Assembly: GCA_023441965.1 (NCBI GenBank)
Contig: JAEZNB010000019.1
Coordinates: 1-13,772, forward strand
DNA: 13,772 nt
Source of the DNA: Bacillota bacterium
Lineage (GTDB): Bacteria > Bacillota > Clostridia > Lachnospirales > Lachnospiraceae
Reading direction: 5' to 3'
A program made the translations under genes and the position numbers. Position 1 is the first letter of the stretch; the number at the start of each line of letters is the position of its first letter. The notes beneath the pieces were generated by a model. It saw nothing but the letters and a program-made list of their open reading frames with translations, ran no database searches and was not told the origin of the DNA. Positions 7,675-13,704 of the stretch are shown in pieces.

Positions 7675-9426
7675 TTACTCCACCTCCGTTTCGTCTTTTG
7701 TGCTTATGTGAGCGTCCCACATAGCTTTATAGTGCTTGCAATTTTGCAATAATTGCTGATGAGTACCAACATCAAGAACTGCGCCGTTACTTATAACCGC
7801 TATTTGATCTGCGCCTGTAATCGTAGATAGCCTGTGTGCAATAACAATGAGCGTTTTCCCTTTCGTCAGGCAGCTTACAGCATCCTGTATCACGGCCTCA
7901 TTTTCGGGATCTGCGTAAGACGTTGCTTCGTCCAAAATGACAATAGGAGCATTTTTCATCATTGCCCTTGCAATTGCTATTCTTTGTCGCTCTCCACCCG
8001 AAAGATGCGCACCTGCTCCGCCTGCTACCGTTTCATAGCCGTTTTCCAATTTCATAATGAATTCGTGACAGCCGGAGGCCTTTGCAATTGCTTCTACCTG
8101 TTTATCTGTGGCGTCGGGCATACCCATGCGAATATTGTTGCGTACAGTATCGTTAAACAGATAATTGTCCTGCGATACATAGGAAATCAAATCTGATAAT
8201 TGTTCAGCCGGAATGCTCCGAAGATCAATACCCCCAATAGTAATATGACCGTCTTTTACATCCCAAAGAGAAGCAATCAGCTTTGCAATCGTAGATTTTC
8301 CGCTGCCGGAGCTTCCCACTAGTGCTGTGACCGTGCCTTGCTCCATCGAGAGATTTATACCGTGCAAGATTTGTTTCTTGTCATAGCTGAAACATACATC
8401 GTTCAGCTTAATATCAAGATTTTTTAATTTAACTTCTTCTGTCGGTCTTATCATTTCGTCAGCGTCCAAAACCCTGCCGAGTTCGCCCATAACGGTATTG
8501 ATTTTTGCAATATCATCGGTAAAGAAAACAGCCGAGGAAAGCGGTCCCATAATGCCGAGTGACAGCAAAACAGATACCACAAAGACCGAGGCGGAAAGAG
8601 TACCGTTTCCATAACAGATCAGTCCAATTGGAAGAACACCAATCAAAACTGCAGGCATAACACTCATCATAACAGCAGAATAACCAAGCGTTGAGCCCAT
8701 CCACGAAAGGACAAGATTTGTATTGCCATGAACCGCATCACTAAACTTTTTGTAGGATGAAGCAGATTGATTAAAGGCTTTAATAACTTCTATACCATTG
8801 ATGTATTCAACAGTTGTTGCACTCATATGTTTTCCTGCCTGAATAACCTCTCCATACCGTTTTGGATATTCCTTCATCATCAATTTATAGCAAAGCAGCA
8901 CAACCGGAAAAACTACAAGCGCACTCAGCGCAATTCTCCAATCAAGTATAAACATATAAACAATGATTCCGAACGGAATTAAAATATTGGCTGTCATTTC
9001 AGGAACTGCATGCGCAAGAGGAACCTCCAGCTGCTCCACCCTTTCCATCATGCTGCCTTTCAGCTGCCCTGACGGTGTTTCCAGTATGAAACCCATAGGA
9101 ACTCTTGCAAACTTTGCCGCAACACTACGCCTGACTTCGGACATAACAGCAAAAGTCGCTTCATGTGACGTACATGTGGAAAGTGCAGCGAAAATCGCTT
9201 TCAGAACAAAGCAAAAAACAGAAAATGCACTGTAAATTAAGTAAAACTTCACGTCTTTGTATCCGTCAATAAGGTTTATTACCATTCGCGCAACTGCAAA
9301 ATACGGTAAAAGACCACATGCAACACTTAGAATCGCATATATAACAGCTTTTATATATCCGCTTTTGTGGGGACTTGCAAAGTTCATTAGCCTTGCAAAG
9401 GGTTTTAAGTTTTTATCTGTCGGCAT
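7675..9426 (-). CDS. ABC half-transporter, IrtA/YbtP-like (first of a pair)
   Basis: The 583-residue protein is the first gene of the operon. It has a six-helix transmembrane domain (about 22-310) and a nucleotide-binding domain with Walker A GSSGSGKS (371-378), Q-loop VSQDNYLFNDTV, signature LSGGERQ (475-481), Walker B IVILDE (495-500), D-loop ATSYADPENE and switch His in IAHRL (531). ADPENE is the form usual in YbtP/IrtA-like proteins. The extra siderophore-interacting domain of mycobacterial IrtA is absent. The start at ATG 9426 is set by AGGAGG seven bases upstream. A GTTAG-N6-CTAACC box lies immediately before the ribosome binding site. The catalytic motifs are complete in both half-transporters, so the dimer should have two working ATP sites. 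Confidence 0.91.
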   Translation of the reverse strand: MPTDKNLKPFARLMNFASPHKSGYIKAVIYAILSVACGLLPYFAVARMVINLIDGYKDVKFYLIYSAFSVFCFVLKAIFAALSTCTSHEATFAVMSEVRRSVAAKFARVPMGFILETPSGQLKGSMMERVEQLEVPLAHAVPEMTANILIPFGIIVYMFILDWRIALSALVVFPVVLLCYKLMMKEYPKRYGEVIQAGKHMSATTVEYINGIEVIKAFNQSASSYKKFSDAVHGNTNLVLSWMGSTLGYSAVMMSVMPAVLIGVLPIGLICYGNGTLSASVFVVSVLLSLGIMGPLSSAVFFTDDIAKINTVMGELGRVLDADEMIRPTEEVKLKNLDIKLNDVCFSYDKKQILHGINLSMEQGTVTALVGSSGSGKSTIAKLIASLWDVKDGHITIGGIDLRSIPAEQLSDLISYVSQDNYLFNDTVRNNIRMGMPDATDKQVEAIAKASGCHEFIMKLENGYETVAGGAGAHLSGGERQRIAIARAMMKNAPIVILDEATSYADPENEAVIQDAVSCLTKGKTLIVIAHRLSTITGADQIAVISNGAVLDVGTHQQLLQNCKHYKAMWDAHISTKDETEVE

Positions 9427-9440
9427 AATATTCCTCCTCA

Positions 9441-9457
9441 GTTAGTAGCGTCTAACC
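9441..9457. promoter_or_regulatory. GTTAG-N6-CTAACC box upstream of the transport operon
   Basis: The + strand reads GTTAGTAGCGTCTAACC, an inverted repeat with half-sites one helical turn apart. It sits just upstream of the AGGAGG of the first half-transporter gene. A copy identical at 15 of 17 positions precedes mptD (10547-10563). The half-sites recall those of DtxR-type iron regulators (GGTTAG/CTAACC), but the spacing is wider, so the regulator is unknown. No good promoter is visible between here and the hairpin at 9474-9509. Confidence 0.6.
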
Positions 9458-9473
9458 CAACAAAATTATGAAA

Positions 9474-9509
9474 GCCGATAACTGATAAGATTTCTTATCG
9501 GTTATCGGC
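9474..9509 (-). terminator. Hairpin after the tetR-KTR genes
   Basis: Arms 9474-9489 and 9494-9509 pair over 16 bp with a single G-U/A-C type mismatch and a 4-base loop. On the minus strand the stem is followed by TTTCATAATTTT, an imperfect T-tract. The stem starts within the last codons of the KTR gene. It could terminate the tetR-KTR transcript or attenuate read-through into the transport operon. Confidence 0.6.
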
Positions 9510-9708
9510 TCTGCGTCTCAGCGTCTGGCTCTGCTACTGTTAAATTATTATTTTCCACATTTATGATACATTCTTGCCCACACTTCGGGCAAAACAGCGG
9601 AAACTGTTTAAGCAATGTTCCTATTAAGACTTTAGTGCGGGTTTTGTTTCCGCAAACAGGGCAATGCACAAAGCCTTTTTCATCTATATATCCGCTCAGA
9701 TTATTCAC
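9502..9708 (-). CDS. Small cysteine-rich KTR-family protein (zinc ribbon)
   Basis: This small protein of about 68 residues has two CxxC pairs (CPVCGNKTRTKV and LFCPKCGQE), which should bind one zinc. CGNKTR and the closing EPDAETQSR are the hallmarks of the cysteine-rich KTR family, common in Firmicutes on mobile elements and often beside TetR regulators. Its function is not established. It overlaps the end of tetR by eight bases. The start is uncertain: the GTG at 9708 directly abuts the AAGGAGG, too close for normal initiation, so a start a few codons later, or coupling to tetR, is possible. The N-terminal residues before CPVCG are not conserved enough to decide. Confidence 0.8.
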   Translation of the reverse strand: MNNLSGYIDEKGFVHCPVCGNKTRTKVLIGTLLKQFPLFCPKCGQECIINVENNNLTVAEPDAETQSR

Positions 9709-10333
9709 CCTCCTTTTCCGGTTGAAAAACCGTCATCCACCCGGCGGTGTAAAATCGTCGCAGTCGATTAATGTGTTCTGAAGCCTTTTCTTTCGGCAAA
9801 TCATGAAGTACCACCTCAAATACGCCGGTATAAAACGCCTGCGAAACAAGGTGTGCAAATTCTTTGTTTAACCTGCCGGTGCGTATAGCATCACTTCCAC
9901 TGGCTTCGACATATCGGAATGTACACGCAACATCCGTATCTACAAGTCTATGCATAAAATCCTGATACATCTCGTTTTCGGAAGAGGTAAGCAGCAGCTT
10001 AAATTCATCAAAATGTTCGTACAGATAATCCGTAAACGCCGCGAATCCTTTGTTTGACCATTCAGATACTTTATTTTTTTGCTCATGGCTTGGAAGCTCG
10101 GAAAATTCCCCTTGTAAAACGCCCGTTAATTCAATCAAGCCGTCTGCTGCATCCTTTACCAATGAAGTAAACAATGCAGCTTTATCAGGATAACGAATAT
10201 ATATAGCCCCTTTGCTTGAGTCAGCTTTTTCTGCAATAGAACGCAAGGAAGCATTTTCATAACCTTTTTCTAGGAACTCCTGCTTGGCACATTCAATTAG
10301 CTTTTCCGTTACTCCTTCCACACGTTTTGCCAT
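9701..10333 (-). CDS. TetR/AcrR-family transcriptional regulator
   Basis: The protein has 210 residues. The N-terminal DNA-binding domain is clear: EKLIECAKQEFLEKGYENAS, then the helix-turn-helix LRSIAEKADSSKGAIYIRYPDKAALF (about 29-54). The C-terminal ligand domain is unlike any family I can name. The start at ATG 10333 follows AAAGGGG at good spacing. It is transcribed from a consensus promoter overlapped by tandem AAAC-N5-GTTT operators, so it probably represses itself. It lies divergent from mptD and upstream of the ABC operon in the same orientation, the usual arrangement for a local regulator of transport genes. Its ligand cannot be inferred. Confidence 0.92.
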   Translation of the reverse strand: MAKRVEGVTEKLIECAKQEFLEKGYENASLRSIAEKADSSKGAIYIRYPDKAALFTSLVKDAADGLIELTGVLQGEFSELPSHEQKNKVSEWSNKGFAAFTDYLYEHFDEFKLLLTSSENEMYQDFMHRLVDTDVACTFRYVEASGSDAIRTGRLNKEFAHLVSQAFYTGVFEVVLHDLPKEKASEHINRLRRFYTAGWMTVFQPEKEGE

Positions 10334-10352
10334 ATGTTATCCCCTTTCAACA

Positions 10353-10387
10353 ATTAAAACCATCAGTTTCAAACCACTGGTTTTAAT
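10353..10387. promoter_or_regulatory. Probable TetR operator (two tandem palindromic sites)
   Basis: Two 13-bp sites lie 14 bp apart: AAACCATCAGTTT (10357-10369) and AAACCACTGGTTT (10371-10383). The second is a perfect palindrome around one central base. Both are embedded in a larger inverted repeat, ATTAAAACCA (10353-10362) and TGGTTTTAAT (10378-10387). The block lies between the -10 of the tetR promoter and the tetR start. TetR-family operators are typically short palindromes so placed. Confidence 0.7.
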
Positions 10388-10414
10388 TATACTGTCACTG
10401 AACGCTCCTGTCAA
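10386..10414 (-). promoter_or_regulatory. tetR promoter
   Basis: On the minus strand TTGACA (10414-10409) and TATAAT (10391-10386) are separated by exactly 17 bp, a perfect sigma-A consensus. The -10 touches the operator block, consistent with repression. Confidence 0.9.
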
Positions 10415-10478
10415 TACTTCGACAAGATATTTTCGCAAATCTTTATTGTCCATTCGGAGCATTTTTGTCTGAACTGGC

Positions 10479-10507
10479 TTGACTAATTGCTGGACACTCC
10501 TTAAAAT
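10479..10507 (+). promoter_or_regulatory. mptD promoter
   Basis: TTGACT (10479-10484), 17 bp, TAAAAT (10502-10507). The predicted start near 10514 gives a leader of about 75 bases that includes the GTTAG-N6-CTAACC box and a small AGCC-AAAC-GGCT stem followed by six T residues (about 10518-10536). Confidence 0.7.
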
Positions 10508-10545
10508 GTATTCCATAAGCCAAACGGCTATTTTTTATGAGTAAT

Positions 10546-10563
10546 GGTTAGTTGTGTCTAACC
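10546..10563. promoter_or_regulatory. GGTTAG-N6-CTAACC box upstream of mptD
   Basis: GGTTAG and CTAACC frame six bases (TTGTGT). Apart from two spacer bases it equals the box before the ABC operon at 9441-9457. It lies about 20 bp upstream of the mptD ribosome binding site and downstream of the predicted start, where a bound protein would act as a roadblock. A role in joint regulation of the two units is inferred from this repetition. Confidence 0.6.
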
Positions 10564-10589
10564 TCAACTTATTATAGGAGGAAGAAATT

Positions 10590-10853
10590 ATGTCAAATGT
10601 TAATTCAACTCAAAAGCTCAAAGGAAAAGACCTTATTACTATAGGAATCTTTTCCGCAATCTATTTTGTCCTTGCGCTTGCCTGCAATATACTCGGCGGA
10701 TTACATGCAATTGTGTGGTTCCTGTCGCCTGCGGTAGCTGCGCTTATCTGCGGAATTCCGTATATGATTCTTACTGCCAAGGTCAGAAAGCCGTTTGCCG
10801 TTTTTGTTATGGCTGTGGTCGTAGGGCTTTTGTTTATTGGTGCTAGAATATAA
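10590..10853 (+). pseudogene. Truncated MptD/Trep_Strep-family ECF transporter S component
   Basis: The frame begins at ATG 10590 with AGGAGG upstream and runs 87 residues: KLKGKDLITIGIFSAIYFVL, then AIVWFLSPAVAALICGIPYM and TAKVRKPFAVFVMAVVVGLLF. This matches the first part of the Trep_Strep (MptD) family, small membrane proteins of about 190 residues proposed as substrate-binding S components of ECF importers. Three or so membrane segments are present. The frame enters the IS3 element at about 10841 and stops at 10851-10853, so more than half the protein is missing. In complete loci such genes are often followed by EcfT, EcfA and paired ABC genes; here only the paired ABC genes are present, on the other strand. 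Confidence 0.8.
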
Positions 10854-10903
10854 ATAGTAGTACTATGTCTAGAAAAAGTACAAGTTAAACGTGATCTTTT
10901 CTA

Positions 10904-11227
10904 TTAACATGCCTCACTGTTTGTTTCCTGCCATTCCATTTCATCCAATCTATCTCAATATTTTGCCTCGTATTTGTTTGGTGAAAGATATTCACAATGA
11001 CTATGTATTCTTACTGTATTGTAAAAAGTATCAATATACTGGAATACCAGTCGATACGCTTGATTATAATCAAATATCTTAAATCTGTTCAGCCATTCTC
11101 TTTTTATCAAGGCATGGAAAGATTCTATGCACGCATTATCCCATGGATAGGCCTTTTTGGAGTAACTTCGGCATATGCCAGCAGTTGCTTTTATATAATC
11201 GCTACTCACATACTGTACCCCACGATC
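10904..11227 (-). pseudogene. IS3 transposase OrfB, 3' fragment (copy 2)
   Basis: The frame starts abruptly at GAT 11227 with DRGVQYVSSDYIKATAG, the segment that follows the second catalytic Asp in IS3 transposases, and continues through AYPWDNACIESFHALIKREW, which carries the catalytic Glu (CIESF), to FYNTVRIHSH. A TGA at 10955-10957 stops it within the C-terminal YxDRLDE segment, where copy 1 has TGG; beyond it the frame goes on to TAA at 10904-10906. It has no start codon or ribosome binding site of its own. It is the continuation of the fragment at 13100-13704. Confidence 0.85.
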
Positions 11228-11790
11228 TCATCAGATAAAAACAGCCGCCGATCCTTATGAGCTTTTGACTTTAGGATATCAACATATCCTTTATCCAAGT
11301 ACACATTTTTGCATTTGAGCTTTCTGGCTTCGGCACATCTTACACCGCAGCAGTAAAGAAATCTATAAAAGGCAGGCAAAACGTAGGGCCTTCCTGGTGT
11401 ATTGTGCCTGCGAACATAGGCGTCACACTCTTTAAAGAATACTTGTATTTCATCCTCAGACAGGAGATATACTTCAGCATGATAATGCTGAATGGTGAAC
11501 CGGTTATCAAGGACATAGGCCTCAGTATCACCGATACTTTGCAAGTAACGTCCAAACTCACGTATGGGCGGGATCCAGCTTCTGTCATTGGTTGTTGATT
11601 TACTGGCGTGCTGTATTGCCCAGCCTACAGCAATCTCTTTGGTAAGAGTCTGAGCATTGTTATGTTCAAAGTTATATTTATCAAGCTGTCGAAGATAAAC
11701 GGAGCCTGCTTTATATTCGATACCTAATGAGTTTTTTAATGTAACAATGTCGTTCAATGCCGGAGCAAGGTTACTGATAAACCTATTCAT
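11228..11790 (-). pseudogene. Tyrosine recombinase, second gene of the module, C-terminus lost
   Basis: ATG 11790 overlaps the stop of the first recombinase (ATGA). The N-terminal SAM-like core-binding region (residues 1-105: MNRFISNLAPALNDIVTLKN, then RQLDKYN and IREFGRYLQSIGDTEAYVL) is followed by the catalytic domain: LLSEDEIQVFF, the first catalytic Arg in CCGVRCAEARKL (R151) and the beta-hairpin Lys in KSKAHKDRR (K176). It breaks off at LSDE, where IS sequence begins, and reads into a stop at 11206. The HxxR, H/W and Tyr motifs are therefore missing and it cannot be catalytic. Complete relatives have about 310-340 residues. Confidence 0.85.
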
Positions 11791-12977
11791 GGATTCACCT
11801 CCGCAGAGATGTTAACCATGGGAAGAACGCACTCCTTAAGCCTGGCTTCATCCGTTGTTATATATATGTCTGTAGTGTCGTGTCCAAGGATGGCTGCAAT
11901 CGTAGCAATTGGAACCTCTCGCTTCACCATAACCGAGGCGGCATTGTGCCGAAGCATATGCATTCCGAAAAATCTGTCCTGCTTACTAATGCCTGCCTTT
12001 TTAAAAGCATGAGAAACTATCGCGTGGCAAGACGCATGATCAGTAAGCGGATCAAAAGGTGCTAAATTCCCGACAAACAGAAAATCATTATCTGTCCGCG
12101 GTCTTTCTTTTGAAAGATAGTTGGCTATAGCGTTGCCGACCACTGTGGTGAGTGGAAGGTAGACGGTATTTCCTGTCTTACTTTGCTTGAACGATATCGT
12201 TTCATTGATCCAATCAATATCTGATAGCTTTAAGCGTATCAGATCACAGGCTCTAATTCCAGTGGTAAGACCAAACAGGACTATGGCTGCGTCACGATAG
12301 GATATTTCTTTCGCATTAATAACGGCTTTTAAACAATCTTACTCATTGTCAGTAAGTGTTGGGATAATTCTTTTATGGCGATAAGCATGAAGTCCGGCTA
12401 TTGCTGTATATAAATCATTTCTTTCTGCGTATACAAAATATCGGCGCAAGCCGCACAAAACTGCTCGCTGACGACATTGCTTAACTGACTTGATGTAATT
12501 CAGCACGACAGCAGGTGTTACTGTATTAAAATCGTATATCAGAACCATGTCCAGGTATTGAAGAAAGTAATACAATTCATACTGGTAGAAATGAACCGTA
12601 TTCTCGTTCTCGTAAAAACCACGAAGATGAGTTTCATACTTCTGGTAAATACATTTATGAGTATCATTTGCGGGCTGAACCTTGCCTCGTTTGAACATAG
12701 AGAAATCAAAAACGCCAGTATTATAATAGCTGTTGATCAAGCGAATGAATCTCCCCTGTGTATGGTATCTGTTTTTGCTAAACTTACCAGTCAAACTGCT
12801 TACAACATCATCAGCATAGGTTTGACCGAATTCGGGAGTATAAATCTCAACTCCCATCTGATTACAGTAAGCCCTGAATCTTCGAATCACACCTTGGTAA
12901 TTAAAGATAGTATGTTCATTATAGCTTGCGTCTGCCAGCGCTTTTAATAAATCTTTACAGATAGTATCAATCTTCAT
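11787..12977 (-). pseudogene. Tyrosine recombinase, first gene of the module, with an in-frame TAA
   Basis: The gene opens at ATG 12977 after AAGGAGG and would encode 396 residues but for TAA at 12341-12339 (codon 213). The same frame stays open on both sides. The N-terminal half (1-212) is the core-binding domain. The C-terminal half shows the full catalytic set: Arg in TTGIRACDL (R242), Lys in QSKTGN (K267), HxxR in MHMLRH (H340, R343), His in LGH (366) and the Tyr nucleophile in TDIYI (372). The TAA lies in the linker between the two domains, at TDNE-stop-DCLKAV, so a single base change separates it from an intact enzyme. A sequencing error or internal initiation producing a catalytic-domain fragment cannot be excluded. 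Confidence 0.85.
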
Positions 12978-12980
12978 CTC

Positions 12981-13006
12981 GAAGTACCTCCTTGGTTTGG
13001 TACTTC
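12981..13006 (-). promoter_or_regulatory. Inverted repeat enclosing the ribosome binding site of the first recombinase
   Basis: Perfect 8-bp arms GAAGTACC (12981-12988) and GGTACTTC (12999-13006) flank a 10-base loop. In the mRNA the AAGGAGG lies across the loop and one arm, four bases upstream of which side the start ATG follows at 12977. The fold would partly hide the ribosome binding site; alternatively the repeat is a DNA operator or recombinase site. Confidence 0.5.
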
Positions 13007-13017
13007 AAGTATAAAAT

Positions 13018-13099
13018 ACTATGCCGAAGAAAATGAATAACCTTTAGTAGTTACAAAATGAAGTTAAAAACTTCGGCATAGTTTTTTCTTCGGTATAGT
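13018..13099. repeat. Repeat cluster at the end of the recombinase element
   Basis: Read on the minus strand, ACTATACCGAAG (13099-13088), five A, ACTATGCCGAAG (13082-13071), 41 bases, then the exact inverse CTTCGGCATAGT (13029-13018). The two direct copies differ by one base and the inverted pair is perfect over 12 bp. The first copy abuts the interrupted HTD codons of the IS transposase, so the cluster marks the element's boundary. Multiple oriented repeats are what a set of tyrosine recombinases would bind at an element end. Confidence 0.65.
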
Positions 13100-13704
13100 C
13101 CGTGTGGAGAATTAACGGGGTACTTACATTTCTCGCATTTTTAGCCTTATTTACCGTATCTATTACCCATCTGGCTTCCAAGGTATCACTCAAAGTCCAG
13201 GCTATGATTTTTCGGGAATACAGATCCATGATGCTGGTAAGATATACAAAACCTTCAAATGTCCAAATATATGTAATGTCAGAACACCAAGCAGCGTCTG
13301 GTTTTTCGGGATTAAATTGTTCCTCTAATATATTTTTTAACTCATCACTGAAATCTGAATTTATCGTAGTCACAGTATAAGGCTTTATATACTGCGCTTT
13401 TATTCCAAGTTCACGTATATAGTTACCTACTGTCTTTTCGGCTATGCATTCTCCTTCTTGCCTCAGACATTCGGTTATTTTGGGAGCCCCATAATTATGA
13501 TGTGAATCCTCGTAGATTAATTCTTTCTTTAATGATATGTTTTCTTTTTTCTCTTTCTGATGGAAGCCGTCTTTTCCAGCTCAGGTATCCACTTCTTGAA
13601 ACGCCTAATATTTTCAGCACACCGGAGACATTCAGCCGGCGTTCTCCCTGCTCCAGAAGCTGCTCCTCCTGTATAGCAGACTCCAAAAACAGGGCCTCAG
13701 TCAT
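13100..13704 (-). pseudogene. IS3 transposase OrfB, 5' fragment with frameshift (copy 2)
   Basis: ATG 13704 overlaps the orfA stop (ATGA). The protein begins MTEALFLESAIQ, then VSGVLKILGVSRSGYLSWKRR (HTH_21-like region). Near 13515-13530 the frame shifts by one base, best explained by one extra A in AAAGAAAGAATTAATC. In the shifted frame it continues IYEDSHHNYGAPKITECL, then IRELGIKAQYIKPYTVTTIN and the integrase core with the first catalytic Asp in AWCSDITYIW and the second in LILHTD, where the recombinase element begins. The 3' continuation is at 10904-11227. It is inactivated three times over: frameshift, insertion and a late nonsense codon. Confidence 0.85.

Larger units (their letters stand above)
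11228..13099 (-). mobile_element. Decayed tyrosine-recombinase element (RIT-like) inserted in IS copy 2
   Basis: The block contains two overlapping tyrosine recombinase genes of different subtypes in the same orientation, and a repeat-bearing end at 13018-13099. RIT elements (recombinase in trio) carry three overlapping tyrosine recombinases and inverted terminal repeats. Here the second gene is cut short at the IS junction and any third gene and opposite end are missing. The assignment is by architecture. Other multi-recombinase elements such as Tn554 relatives are possible. Confidence 0.55.

Noticed and set aside
11166..11175. CTTCGGCATA inside the IS 3' fragment, identical to 10 bases of the element-end repeat.
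   Set aside because: It encodes conserved IS transposase residues (ICRSYS region) and stands alone, without the second copy or spacing seen at 13018-13099. Probably coincidence, though it could be noted if IS copies prove to be preferred targets.
11326..11340. CTTCGGCACATCT in the second recombinase as a possible opposite terminal repeat.
   Set aside because: Only eight bases match, and it codes for the conserved CAEARKL motif of the enzyme.
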